Counted from the stretch's first letter, positions 7,642 to 16,684 are shown. The stretch: 25,642 nt of DNA from a virus (IMGVR_UViG_3300009506_000903:1-25642); one strand, 5' to 3'. Notes: generated from the letters alone by a model not told the origin. Program-made: numbers and translations.

Positions 7642-7923
7642 ATGAATGGCAGAACAGCGAAAATACTACGAAGACTTGCTCAACGCAATACAAAGGGAAA
7701 GCCCTATGCGCGCTATCTTCAAAGGCAGACAACAGGGCAGATTATTCTTGACCCGCTGAGTTGTACTAAGGGATGGTATAGACAAATTAAGAAAGGACTC
7801 AAAATGAGAGACCCTTTCATGCTCAAGGCTATGGAAGTTGAGAAGGCTACTATAGAAATTGAGCGTTTAAGAAATGTCCGATTGTCGGACACATCTGAAT
7901 CGGAGGTGACTAGTGGACAGTAA
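7642..7923 (+). CDS. Small basic hypothetical protein, possible DNA-binding
   Basis: I do not recognise this protein of 93 residues. It is strongly basic in its first half (KILRRLAQRNTKGKPYARYL) and has a stretch, TKGWYRQIKKGLKMRDP, that faintly resembles the recognition helix of small helix-turn-helix proteins; this is weak. A longer form starting at 7621 exists, but AGGGAG at 7631-7636 lies 5 bases before the ATG at 7642, so that start is preferred. The 3' end of the gene contains a perfect 17-bp inverted repeat (7875-7891) found again upstream of a late gene. A regulator role would fit but is speculation. Confidence 0.55.
   Translation: MNGRTAKILRRLAQRNTKGKPYARYLQRQTTGQIILDPLSCTKGWYRQIKKGLKMRDPFMLKAMEVEKATIEIERLRNVRLSDTSESEVTSGQ
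7875..7891 (+). promoter_or_regulatory. Perfect inverted repeat upstream of the 7913 gene
   Basis: TGTCCGA, three bases (TTG), then TCGGACA: a perfect 7+3+7 dyad. It lies inside the 3' end of the preceding gene and 21 bases before the GTG start at 7913. The same dyad with a different centre (ACG) occurs at 20984-21000 and a degenerate form at 14063-14081, each before a ribosome binding site. It could be an operator for a dimeric regulator or an RNA hairpin in the leader. No T-tract follows, so it is not an intrinsic terminator. Confidence 0.6.
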
Positions 7924-8197
7924 GAAGGAAGAACAATTAAATAATACTAACTATCCTGATAGGAGTGAGATTGTTCCAATAGTAGCTGAGGCTATGTACT
8001 ATATTACGTGTACTAGTTTAATATACCAAGAAGGAAATGAGGCAGAGATAAGATTCATTAATGACCTTGCTAGAAGAAGGTACAATACAGATAACGCTTT
8101 CAAGAATAGAGTAGATGCTGCAGTTAATCAAATCTATAATAAGTTTGAGGAGCACAAACCTAAGATACAATTAATACCTGGAAGAGTGCTGCAATAA
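7913..8197 (+). CDS. Small hypothetical protein, last gene of the rightward block
   Basis: I do not recognise this 94-residue protein. It is mostly helical, with no signal peptide or membrane segment. It starts with GTG at 7913, supported by the GGAGG at 7902-7906, and overlaps the end of the previous gene by 11 bases. The inverted repeat at 7875-7891 lies 21 bases upstream of its start. Its stop codon (8195-8197) runs into the stem-loop that ends the rightward block, so it is the last rightward gene. Confidence 0.6.
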   Translation: MDSKKEEQLNNTNYPDRSEIVPIVAEAMYYITCTSLIYQEGNEAEIRFINDLARRRYNTDNAFKNRVDAAVNQIYNKFEEHKPKIQLIPGRVLQ

Positions 8198-8225
8198 GGG
8201 GACTTCATTGTCCCCTTTTCCTTTG
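8196..8225 (+). terminator. Terminator between the converging gene blocks
   Basis: An 8-bp stem, AAGGGGAC paired with GTCCCCTT, has a 6-base loop (8204-8209) and is followed by a T-rich stretch TTCCTTT. It starts in the stop codon of the last + strand gene and covers the stop codon of the - strand gene at 8205. On the + strand it looks like an intrinsic terminator; on the - strand the T-tract is weak (CCCCTTATTG), so it may stop leftward transcription less well. It prevents the two blocks from reading into each other. Confidence 0.75.
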
Positions 8226-11200
8226 CTCAACCATAGCTTCCTCTTCCTCACTTGAGATACCATAGTCTGTTCCATAGAACTTCTTAAGGAATGAAAGATG
8301 CTTATTGAAATCGTCTGACCTATATCCTAATCCCTGACTTTGCATCTGGCCAGCCATGCTTTCCATGATTCTTCTTCCTCTTTCATCGGCATCTCTCCAT
8401 TCCCAATAGAATAGATCAGCTCTAGTTATAGAGTCTTCATTCCCTGTATTGACCCACCATAACCGCGAAGGGACGGCCTCAGCGCCCGTATAACGGGACA
8501 TAATCCTGTCATAAGCCTTCTGTGCCTCAAATCGTTTTGTGAGCCGAGAGCGCTCCTCAGGCGGCTGTGCGTTAATCCATGCGCGGACTGTACGTTCACC
8601 CCCAGTTATTTCTCCCTGTTTCAGATTAAAATAGGTTTCATCCAACTTTCTAGCAAGGTCGTATCTATAACCTCTCCCTGCTTGAGTCATCGGTTCTATC
8701 TTCTCCATCTCTCTTGCAGCTGGATGAGTGATGCCTATGATTCTTCTGAGGATAGGGGTGTCTGCAAGGATTTGCATTGTCGTCCTACTTTTATCGTAAG
8801 GTGTCAGACCTTCAGTCATCATCTTATATCCCATCCCTGCTAAGTCAGTATAAGGATTGATTGGAAATAACTTCTTAGCCGCAGCCTCTGACCTTTCAGG
8901 AGACATTCCAGTCCATTGACCAAAGTCTCTAAAGAATGGAGGAGTAGGTTGCTTTGGAGGAAGGTTATACTCTTGCTCAGGAGGTAATCCTTCTTCACCT
9001 TTCCATATCTTACTATCATTCCAGAAATCATAGTTAGAAGCATAGGTCATACTTGCTGCTAATGTAGGAATTGATGCAGCCCCTACTGTAGGTAAGGACT
9101 CTCCCAACACTTTCAAAGTTCGTTCCCCAGGAGTTCTATCCATCATATACTTTGCTAGCAGATGTTCAGTAAGTGCTGTGAATGGAATCATAGTATTATC
9201 TTTCTTAATCTTAAAATACACATGACGAGTGTTTCCATTCTGATCTATGAAACTCATACCAGTTCCAATAATCCAATTCTTCTCCATCTCAGCATCAGAA
9301 ATATCGTTCATCAATTCAGGGTTAGCATAGTAGTTAGCTAGCCATAATGAACCAGCAGTTGCTTGAAGCCATGCAACCTTTGTAACAAATTCTCCTGGTC
9401 TTTGCTTTGCAGACCTTGCAGCCGTTCTGAAAGCTTGCATACTGGCATTGAGATATGGAAGAGCGTGGTCAGCCCCTTTAGTAGCCCAACCACCCTGAGC
9501 GAAGTCCAAATAGTTTCTTGCCTCCCAGGTTGCCTCAACAGGACTCTTTCCATTCTCAATAGCTCTATCCCTAATAGCTAAGCGTACCCATATCTCAGAG
9601 AACTCATTAAGCTTAGCCATTGCTTGTCCGACCTTTCTCAATCTAGGGCTCATCTTGATACCAGCCTTGGATACAGTTATCTGAGTCCCTTGATGAGTTA
9701 GGAAATTCATACCTCCATTTTCATTTATATAGTCTTTAAAAGTACCTTCCTTCTTCCAAGCATCCTTTGCAGTCTTTGCTAAGTTCTTACTCATCTGCGC
9801 CATGTATATAGGAAAGTGTGGACTAAAATCAGATGTAGTTATATAAGCGTGAATGAAGTCACGAGGGAAGTTAGCCAGAGCAAACCCTGGGTTATACCCA
9901 GTTGCTAATGGTCGCACAATAAAGCTACCTGACGCTACCCGCATAGTATTAGCCATCATTGCAGACACCTGTGGACTCTGCGTAATCCACTGCTTAGCCA
10001 TAGCAGCATCCATAATAAGAGGATGTTGCTTACCATCTATAAGAACATCTATTCTCACCTGACCTTCTTGCAGATGAATATTTCTTGCTTTCCCTCTCTT
10101 ATCATGCTTAATATCTTTAGCAGCTCTAACCCAGTTGTTCTCAGGATATAGCTCTGCATAGTTCCTAAGGGCCTTGTTGGCCTTATTCATAGCTATTCTG
10201 TTCTCAGCCCTAATCATATACTCAGCAAGGAGTAGACGGGAGTCAAGCTCAAGGGCCCTAATGTCACCCCTACTTAGTTCCTTCAAGCCTGAGTCATGAA
10301 CAGTAATCTTCTGTCCACCAAGTTTGCTTTGAGGAATAGGATCAATTCGATGTATGAACTTACGAGGCTCATACATAACTGTCTTCATCTCATTATAGGC
10401 TTTCTTATTGATAAGACCTTCAACATAGAGATCATCAAGAACTTGCTTAGTTGCCCTATCATAAAATTCTGACCGCTGCCATAGTTCCTGAAACTTATCA
10501 GGTCCTAATCTTTCCTCCATAGCAATAAGTGCATTTCTATGTTGAGTAGCAGTTGTTTTTCCTGGGTGTTGAGTCTTACCTTCTCCCTTAATCCTATCAA
10601 TTTCCATGATGCGTCTTGACTGCAGGATTTGATTCAAGGTACCTATCTCGGATTCAGATAAATTAGCATAAATCTTATCTGACCAAGCTTGATATCTGAG
10701 CTGAGCTTTAGGAGTTGCCCCTGCAATAAGGTCGTGCATCATTACAGCTTGCTTACCTACATCACCTCCTGTCTCTAGTAACCTTTCCTTAACCGCAGCA
10801 GATACGTCAAGAGTAGCATGCTTGACTTTATCTATGATAGACAAACGCATCTGTCTGTCAAGGGCTTTTAGTTGCTTCTCAGACCTATCATAAGTCTCTG
10901 TTACTTTCTTGTAGTCAGCATCAATAGCAGCTTGTGCTTCAGCAGACCTACCTTTAGTGCCTTCAGTAACTCTCAATGTAACAGGCTTATCTCCTAACTC
11001 TTTCATGAGCATAAGAGTATCAAGGTCACCTTTATCTAGCAACTCAATAGAGCCATCCTTATTTCTCGTTGCAGTTATAACTGGCGGCGCTTTAGCATCT
11101 TTTATCTTCTTACTTAACTCCACCATCTCCACAGGTGTACGAGTGATACCTACATCTTCAAGACCTGCTCTTGCAATAATATCTGTTGGGGTTGTCTTAA

Positions 11201-12206
11201 CTACTTCTGTTGTTGAAGACAGTTCAAGTGGTAGGTCCTGTTGCCTTTCCGCAACAACTTCCTTAAGCCTCGCCGCCTTTGAACTTTCAGTACTCTTGAA
11301 TGTCTTATATTCATTTACCTTACCTTTAGCAATTAATAAGGGAACATAATAAGGAAGACCGGCGATAGCAACATCAGCAGCAGTCGCAAGTAATGGACTA
11401 TCAGTATGGTCTAATACCCAAGTACCTACATGATGGCCCATATCTCCAGCACCTTGAAATATCTTACTAAACCAATCAGTATATACCTTGCCATACTCAG
11501 TCTGAGGAGAAATAGTCATAGCATTAGATACTTGACCAAATCCTCTTGCATATGCTTCTCCAGGGCTTTCACCTGTAGACTTATCTGACTCTATAGATTG
11601 TAGAGCCTCATGAGCGCCATATACTGCCCCTGCAAAAGCTCCAGCTAGTCCAGTGAACCCAGAAGCAAGGACCTCTCCGACGCCTACTGCTGCATCAGGC
11701 ACTCGAGCTAAATTGGCAAGGGATTGTTTTATAGTATCAGGAGAAATTTCCTGCCCTCCTACGATCATACCTTTGGAATTAGGAGACGTATTAGAGGGAG
11801 ACTCCTGGGCTGCTCCAAGTTCTTGCTCAATTTGTTGTTGAGGCAAGGGCTTTAGAGAAGTAGCAGGTGTCTGGTCTGCCTTTCCAGGAGTCTCTATACT
11901 TGCACTTCTGGCCTTTGCTGCAGCTACGGCCTCATCAATAGTATCATAGCCCTGCAAAGTCCTTCCAGTATCTGGATCTATTCCTTTTGAATCAGATATA
12001 ATCTTAATAGCTTCATCTGCTGAGACAGACTTACCACCGTAGATAGTAGGAATATTAGTGGGCTTTCCATTATTTATCCTAGTATCCTCAATAGTAATAG
12101 TTCGTTCGGTAGAGTAGGTTCCATCCGGATTAGCTATATAAGGACGACCTTCCTTAGTCTTACCTAAACTATTAAGCTCATCTTTATTAACAGGCTTGAG
12201 TGGCAT
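8205..12206 (-). CDS. Very large internal virion/DNA-ejection-type protein with LPD38-like region
   Basis: The largest gene, 1333 residues. Residues about 18-102 form a module seen in phage ejection proteins: NPDGTYSTERTITI, then NIPTIYGGK, and TIDEAVAAAKARS. A Pro/Gln-rich spacer follows (105-150). Hydrophobic Ala/Gly-rich stretches at about 172-200 and 272-294 could insert into membranes. Around residue 760-900 lies a region like the large polyvalent protein associated domain 38: NPGFALANFPRD and later YLDFAQGGW with PYLNASMQAF. No transglycosylase or protease motif was found. It is the last gene of the leftward structural block, after two other ejection-type proteins, as in podoviruses that release internal proteins with the DNA. 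The start follows AAGGATGAGACATG. Function is inferred from length, composition and position. Confidence 0.7.
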   Translation of the reverse strand: MPLKPVNKDELNSLGKTKEGRPYIANPDGTYSTERTITIEDTRINNGKPTNIPTIYGGKSVSADEAIKIISDSKGIDPDTGRTLQGYDTIDEAVAAAKARSASIETPGKADQTPATSLKPLPQQQIEQELGAAQESPSNTSPNSKGMIVGGQEISPDTIKQSLANLARVPDAAVGVGEVLASGFTGLAGAFAGAVYGAHEALQSIESDKSTGESPGEAYARGFGQVSNAMTISPQTEYGKVYTDWFSKIFQGAGDMGHHVGTWVLDHTDSPLLATAADVAIAGLPYYVPLLIAKGKVNEYKTFKSTESSKAARLKEVVAERQQDLPLELSSTTEVVKTTPTDIIARAGLEDVGITRTPVEMVELSKKIKDAKAPPVITATRNKDGSIELLDKGDLDTLMLMKELGDKPVTLRVTEGTKGRSAEAQAAIDADYKKVTETYDRSEKQLKALDRQMRLSIIDKVKHATLDVSAAVKERLLETGGDVGKQAVMMHDLIAGATPKAQLRYQAWSDKIYANLSESEIGTLNQILQSRRIMEIDRIKGEGKTQHPGKTTATQHRNALIAMEERLGPDKFQELWQRSEFYDRATKQVLDDLYVEGLINKKAYNEMKTVMYEPRKFIHRIDPIPQSKLGGQKITVHDSGLKELSRGDIRALELDSRLLLAEYMIRAENRIAMNKANKALRNYAELYPENNWVRAAKDIKHDKRGKARNIHLQEGQVRIDVLIDGKQHPLIMDAAMAKQWITQSPQVSAMMANTMRVASGSFIVRPLATGYNPGFALANFPRDFIHAYITTSDFSPHFPIYMAQMSKNLAKTAKDAWKKEGTFKDYINENGGMNFLTHQGTQITVSKAGIKMSPRLRKVGQAMAKLNEFSEIWVRLAIRDRAIENGKSPVEATWEARNYLDFAQGGWATKGADHALPYLNASMQAFRTAARSAKQRPGEFVTKVAWLQATAGSLWLANYYANPELMNDISDAEMEKNWIIGTGMSFIDQNGNTRHVYFKIKKDNTMIPFTALTEHLLAKYMMDRTPGERTLKVLGESLPTVGAASIPTLAASMTYASNYDFWNDSKIWKGEEGLPPEQEYNLPPKQPTPPFFRDFGQWTGMSPERSEAAAKKLFPINPYTDLAGMGYKMMTEGLTPYDKSRTTMQILADTPILRRIIGITHPAAREMEKIEPMTQAGRGYRYDLARKLDETYFNLKQGEITGGERTVRAWINAQPPEERSRLTKRFEAQKAYDRIMSRYTGAEAVPSRLWWVNTGNEDSITRADLFYWEWRDADERGRRIMESMAGQMQSQGLGYRSDDFNKHLSFLKKFYGTDYGISSEEEEAMVEQRKRGQ

Positions 12207-12215
12207 GTCTCATCC

Positions 12216-13292
12216 TTATTCAGTAGGCCAGTTATCCTGTAACCATTTAGATAATTGGTCAGGAGGTACATCAGGATAGTTCTCAATCAGATACCCTAAT
12301 AGTTCCTTCGGAGTCCACTCCCTATCTGCAGGGAAGCTTATATCAACTCCATTAACCTTTCCATCTCCAAGAGTCTCTGTCTTTGGAGTCTGCTCACTTG
12401 TTTGTCCCTGTTGACCTTGCTCAGTCTGTTGAGGAGTTTCAGTACCCTGTTGTGGTGCCGGAGCTTGTTCTCTACTGCTAAAGAAGTTCTTGATTCCATT
12501 GAGTAGATCTCCCACACTAGTTTCACCTGTTGGTTTAGGCTGTGTAGTAGTTTGATTCTCTAGATTAAAAGAACTAAATACATCTCTAGATATCTGAGAC
12601 GCTCTAGCTCCAGCAACTTCTGCGGACATACCATCCTCAAACATTAAACCCTCAAGCTGACTCTTGGCAAGCTCAGCCATCTTATTCTTAATAGGGTCAT
12701 CAAAGGTCCAATCATTACCAACCTTCTTCCCGAAGGTAGCATTGATAACTTCAACAGCTTTGCTACGATTCTTTAGAAACTCACGAGCATTGGCTCTATT
12801 AGTAGCATTATCAGGTTTCTGTTTCTTCTTAAGAATATCCTTAATAGCATCCTGCATGTCAGTAGCTTTCTGTCCTGTTTCCTCTGTTGGCCCCATCAAG
12901 GTTAGGTTACGAGCATTAGCATTCTTCTCCGCTGCGCCAGATGCTATGTCTTCAGGTGTAGCAGCAAATGTTGTCTTTCGCTTAGGATTAGTCTTATCAT
13001 AAGCCGTGACTTTAGTCAGACTACTCTTCTGACTTCTGGCAGAAATAACTAATCGAACAATATCACCAGAATCTACCTCAGGAGCCATCTCAGTAGCTTT
13101 AGTAAAATCCTCTCCAAGGGAACGGTCATAAGAGCCAAGTACTTTAGCAAGCTGCTCAGCCCTTTGCTTCTTCTGCTTATCAGAGATAGACTTCTCTGCC
13201 CCTTTAATAAGACCTGTACCAATACCTTGACCGAAGGCAGCCCCAGGTGGATTGCCACCATAGTCAGGTGGTAAATATAAAACTGTTGCCAT
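12216..13292 (-). CDS. Putative internal virion protein, Gln/Pro-rich
   Basis: A 358-residue protein I recognise only by type. The N-terminus is Gly/Pro-rich (LYLPPDYGGNPPGAAFGQG), followed by charged helices with many lysines. Residues about 245-315 are low-complexity and rich in Gln, Thr and Pro, which looks like a disordered linker. The last 40 residues (DREWTPKELLGYLIENYPD) look folded and acidic. It sits between the nozzle/ejection genes and the 1333-residue protein, so it is likely part of the DNA-ejection apparatus. The start follows AGGAG with good spacing. It could instead be an unrelated virion protein. Confidence 0.55.
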   Translation of the reverse strand: MATVLYLPPDYGGNPPGAAFGQGIGTGLIKGAEKSISDKQKKQRAEQLAKVLGSYDRSLGEDFTKATEMAPEVDSGDIVRLVISARSQKSSLTKVTAYDKTNPKRKTTFAATPEDIASGAAEKNANARNLTLMGPTEETGQKATDMQDAIKDILKKKQKPDNATNRANAREFLKNRSKAVEVINATFGKKVGNDWTFDDPIKNKMAELAKSQLEGLMFEDGMSAEVAGARASQISRDVFSSFNLENQTTTQPKPTGETSVGDLLNGIKNFFSSREQAPAPQQGTETPQQTEQGQQGQTSEQTPKTETLGDGKVNGVDISFPADREWTPKELLGYLIENYPDVPPDQLSKWLQDNWPTE

Positions 13293-13306
13293 GTTAAACT
13301 CCTAAC

Positions 13307-14050
13307 TTAAAAGATCAGTGAGCCTGCTTTCATACCAACACCAGCGCCAACACCACCAAGGATACCTGACAAGGCACCCTCTGACCCAGGCTTAGCAATA
13401 CCAATGTTTTCAAGAGTCTGCTGACCAGTAGCCCCTAACAACAATTGCAATAGCTGATTCCGTTCCTCCATCATCTGCTTACGTCTCAACTCTGATACTG
13501 TATTATTAGTAGCAAAATCTGTAGCTGCTCCAGTAACAGTTGGTATCAAACCAAGAGCCTGTAGCATTCTATTTCTTGCCGCTTGGTCAGCCTCAAATGA
13601 CATACGAGTACGCTCTGCAGATAGATTCCTTGTAAGGTCATTAGTCGCAGTAAGGTCTTGATTCAACCTGTCAGAACCCCAGAAGTTAGACCCAGCCCGT
13701 GCAGATATCTGTGGAAGTATCTGCTCACTGAACGTCTTGAGTAAAGGGTCTTGTACCGTCTGTGTAAAGTACTGGTCAATCTGCTGAGGGTCGTATTGTA
13801 AGGACTGATTCAGAGTATTAGCAGCTGTACCCATAGAGCCAGTTATAGCCTCTAGGACCTTCTGCATAGCAGCATCCTGATTAGGATTAGCTGTCCCACC
13901 GGCAGTACCTATAGTCCCATAGTCACCTATATCTCCCTGAAGCAGCTTAAGCATATAATTGATAGCTTGATTCTGCTCAGGAGTTTTAGTAGGTAGAGTT
14001 TTAAACTCTGCACTACTTTCAGTACCTGTTAAAAAGCTGCCTAAGTCCAT
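13307..14050 (-). CDS. Putative DNA-ejection/internal virion protein
   Basis: A 247-residue, mostly helical protein rich in Gln, Ala, Asn and Thr. The middle has a long helical part (PQQIDQYFTQTVQDPLLK) and conserved-looking SARAGSNFWGSDRL. The C-terminus is Gly/Ala-rich and hydrophobic (GILGGVGAGVGMKAGSLIF), which could associate with a membrane. Composition and place after the nozzle-like gene suit a podovirus ejection protein of the P22 gp7/gp16/gp20 or T7 gp14 kind; I cannot say which family. The start follows AGGAGAACGAGATG. A degenerate inverted repeat lies directly upstream (14063-14081). Confidence 0.6.
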   Translation of the reverse strand: MDLGSFLTGTESSAEFKTLPTKTPEQNQAINYMLKLLQGDIGDYGTIGTAGGTANPNQDAAMQKVLEAITGSMGTAANTLNQSLQYDPQQIDQYFTQTVQDPLLKTFSEQILPQISARAGSNFWGSDRLNQDLTATNDLTRNLSAERTRMSFEADQAARNRMLQALGLIPTVTGAATDFATNNTVSELRRKQMMEERNQLLQLLLGATGQQTLENIGIAKPGSEGALSGILGGVGAGVGMKAGSLIF

Positions 14051-14062
14051 CTCGTTCTCCTA

Positions 14063-14081
14063 TTGCTCGATAGTCGGACAA
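14063..14081 (-). promoter_or_regulatory. Degenerate copy of the TGTCCGA dyad upstream of the 14050 gene
   Basis: On the coding strand this reads TTGTCCGA, CTA, TCGAGCAA. Six of eight arm positions pair in DNA; as RNA one of the two mismatches becomes a G-U wobble. It lies 12 bases before the ATG at 14050, with AGGAG between, and fills most of the gap between two genes. The left arm is identical to that of the perfect copy at 20984-21000. Confidence 0.4.
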
Positions 14082-14084
14082 TTC

Positions 14085-15836
14085 TTAATATTCACTTTCC
14101 ATCCTATATATAAACCCAAGACTTTCCCAGATAAGACCGGATGAACCTGATAATCTTAGCCTGAATCTTCTTGAAGCTTTCTGTAAAGAAGTACTTACTA
14201 GTCCAAGGGTTGTCTTAGTAATAGTAGTAAGTGTTTGCCAATTATCACCTTCATCAAAGCTTATCTCAACTAAGATAGAACTTCCTTGAATTCTAAAATC
14301 GAAGGTATCCGTTCTAATCATAAAGCGAGGGTGTCCAAAATCTTCCGTCTCAAATACATAGTCTATAGTATTTCCATTATCATTAGTAGTAAAATAATCA
14401 TACTCATAGACCTGTCCATCATCAGATAATAAATGGGTAATAGGAGAATTTGCTGAGACGGATTTAGAATCCCAACTCCAATCCTGTTGAGTCCAATCAC
14501 CTACTAACTCATTCCAAGTTTTATCATCCTGACTTTGATAGAATCCGAATCCAGTTAAATTAAGACCAAAGTCTCTTGTATAGAAAGCATTATTTGCAAG
14601 TGCTAAGCGCATTAATTTAGTAGGATATTCATCTGTTGTAGTAGGATAGAATATCCAAACTTCATCAAGTTCCTCAACATAGAAACCAAATACTCTTTGC
14701 TTATAACTTGCATTAAGTTCGCCATTAACCCCAAAGGTTAAATCATATATCTTATCGCCTATAGGATTAAAGTCAAAGCCCCCTCTATATTCATATATAT
14801 TTGAGTTACCTACAAATAGATGGTAATCACCAAGATCAATAACACTATCTTGTGATAGGGCTCCTTCCCCGGCAATAACAGTCTCAAAGTCAAATAGTAA
14901 ATCAACAGTTCCTACATATTCAGTTCTTACTACTGACCGTTCCCTATAAAATATCATATAAGGACCTAAAGCAGATACTGCTATAAGCCAATCCTCATTA
15001 TCAAATAAATCAGTAAAGCCTGCATTACCTGTTGTCCAATTAGTTGGGTCACCTGTATCTGACCTTCTTACTCGCTGAGGATACTTACTACCACCTTCCG
15101 TTGTATGAGCAAGAATAAGATGGTTTTCAAATACAGTAACTAATCGACACTGAGTATTACCTGAACTAGGTAAGTTAGGAAGTGTCTGACAACTGGCTCC
15201 ATCATAGTACTGAGGATTATCAACTCCATTAGTAAATACGAACCAATCATGACTAGGTAACGTACAGACCGATACTTGAATATCAGCAGATCCTGTTAGG
15301 TCAACAGCCTTAACAACAGCCGCACCTACTCCAGTGTTCTTACCTGTAGGTATGGCATCATCTATAGTTATACTAACACCGGCAGATACACTTGCTATAG
15401 TAGTCCTATGCTGTGTACCATCAGATAAATCAATACCGACATAATCACTAGCAGTAAAACCAGCAGTCGAAGGAACCTCAATAACGGTCTGGCCAGCAAC
15501 TTCGTCATTAGATGTGGTAGTGGCAGTACCATCAGATACATATCTCCATTCAGCGCTCTCTAATTTATAGAGGGTAGCATCTGTTATCAGCATTAACTCA
15601 GATGAACCATCTTTCATATAGAACTGGTATGATACTCTTGGATTCCCCCTTACAGTACTAAGAAAAGGAGCATATCCAGTATCAGACCTTACTGTACGCT
15701 TATAGAACTTAACATTGTGGGCAGTCAAAGCCTCACCAGGGTCAAGAGTTATAGAAGGTATATCAGCCCTTATACCTTTTGTAAGGTCTTGAATGTGCTT
15801 ATATTCCCACTTATTTTCTAATTCTAAGAAGCTCAT
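14085..15836 (-). CDS. Tail nozzle/hub-like protein (P22 gp10-type, putative)
   Basis: A 583-residue, beta-rich protein. Its N-terminus has the pattern DIPSITLDPGEALTAHNVKF followed by a ringing set of short strands with YQF, LYKL and WRYVSDG, as in podovirus stabilisation/nozzle proteins. There are many repeated WIF, DLGDYH and NSNIYEYRGG turns that suggest a beta-propeller-like fold. Such proteins form the six-fold nozzle below the adaptor ring and bind the fibres. It is next to the collar-fibre gene, which fits. The start follows AAGGAATTATAATG. The call rests on N-terminal pattern, length and context. Confidence 0.6.
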   Translation of the reverse strand: MSFLELENKWEYKHIQDLTKGIRADIPSITLDPGEALTAHNVKFYKRTVRSDTGYAPFLSTVRGNPRVSYQFYMKDGSSELMLITDATLYKLESAEWRYVSDGTATTTSNDEVAGQTVIEVPSTAGFTASDYVGIDLSDGTQHRTTIASVSAGVSITIDDAIPTGKNTGVGAAVVKAVDLTGSADIQVSVCTLPSHDWFVFTNGVDNPQYYDGASCQTLPNLPSSGNTQCRLVTVFENHLILAHTTEGGSKYPQRVRRSDTGDPTNWTTGNAGFTDLFDNEDWLIAVSALGPYMIFYRERSVVRTEYVGTVDLLFDFETVIAGEGALSQDSVIDLGDYHLFVGNSNIYEYRGGFDFNPIGDKIYDLTFGVNGELNASYKQRVFGFYVEELDEVWIFYPTTTDEYPTKLMRLALANNAFYTRDFGLNLTGFGFYQSQDDKTWNELVGDWTQQDWSWDSKSVSANSPITHLLSDDGQVYEYDYFTTNDNGNTIDYVFETEDFGHPRFMIRTDTFDFRIQGSSILVEISFDEGDNWQTLTTITKTTLGLVSTSLQKASRRFRLRLSGSSGLIWESLGFIYRMESEY

Positions 15837-15845
15837 TATAATTCC

Positions 15846-16673
15846 TTAGAATTTAATACAATAAAGTACATTGATGTTGATGGGTCTTGATTCACTACCA
15901 CCATTACCAGATATAGTATGGGTATGCGCTCCAGAAGAACCAGTATTACCTTGACTACCGCCAGGAGTACCAGTTAAGTACTGATCTCCTGAGGTTAGAA
16001 AACCTTGTGAGTGCGTATGTGCCCCATCTGAACTGGTAACGCCTCCGTGGTTATGGTCTTTAACCTCATCAGCCTGTACAGAACCAATAACATCTCCACC
16101 TGTACCATCACCCCTATCAGTACGGGTAGCAGCATCTGGGTCATTGCCAGCTCCATTATCCCAACCACGAAGGAAATACCCACGTAAGTCAGGAAGATTG
16201 AATGTGGTAACTCCATCACCGTTACCAAACCACTCTCCTATAACAGCAAATAGTCCAGCATAAGTCGTTCTCGATACTGCCGACCCATTACAGACAAGCC
16301 AACCAGAAGGAGCCGTTGTTCGCATGAAGCCTTGAACAGCACCGGCAGGAGTTCCTTGTATAGTACCATTACTTGTTATCTGCGTAACTGTACCAGCCGA
16401 GTCCTCATAGTATAATTCAGTTATACCACCAACATCTTTTGTATATGCAAAGCCTACATTAGCAGCATTAGTTGGGTCTGATGCCTGCTCAAGTAAGGTA
16501 CACCACTTATGAGCACCATCATTAGCATCTCCAGCCCAACTATGGTCGACTTCAAGACGCTCACTTATATCATTCTTCAATTCCCTGATACGAGTAGCAC
16601 CTTGACTAGCACTTTGACTGTCTGCCGGGGAGGCTTCATAAGCAGCATTCCAAGTTCTTGTAAAGGTAGTCAT
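15846..16673 (-). CDS. Tail fibre protein with phage tail-collar domain and HxH tip
   Basis: A 275-residue fibre protein. After an N-terminal part with ATRIRELKNDISERLEVDH, residues about 115-180 form a tail-collar domain: GFMRTTAPSGWLVCNG, TTFNLPDLRGYFLRGWDNG. The C-terminal region is Gly/Ser/Thr-rich and has three HxH motifs, DHNH, AHTHS and AHTHT, before a closing SRPININVLYCIKF. In T4 gp37 HxH motifs bind iron along a trimeric needle; a similar metal-bound receptor tip is likely here. It lies between the nozzle-like gene and another small fibre-like gene. The start follows GAGGATTAAAGATG. The cell-surface receptor cannot be told. Confidence 0.85.
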   Translation of the reverse strand: MTTFTRTWNAAYEASPADSQSASQGATRIRELKNDISERLEVDHSWAGDANDGAHKWCTLLEQASDPTNAANVGFAYTKDVGGITELYYEDSAGTVTQITSNGTIQGTPAGAVQGFMRTTAPSGWLVCNGSAVSRTTYAGLFAVIGEWFGNGDGVTTFNLPDLRGYFLRGWDNGAGNDPDAATRTDRGDGTGGDVIGSVQADEVKDHNHGGVTSSDGAHTHSQGFLTSGDQYLTGTPGGSQGNTGSSGAHTHTISGNGGSESRPININVLYCIKF

Positions 16674-16684
16674 CTTTAATCCTC

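Noticed and set aside
7875-7891. Intrinsic terminator
   Set aside because: The dyad is not followed by a T-tract, lies before a gene start and is inside a coding frame.
9601-9660. Another TGTCCGA site in the large ejection gene (TTGTCCGACC)
   Set aside because: Only a half-site, with no matching arm, and deep inside a gene.
11653-11841. Open frames on the + strand within 8205-23003
   Set aside because: They lie opposite well-supported - strand genes, have low-complexity products and lack ribosome binding sites.
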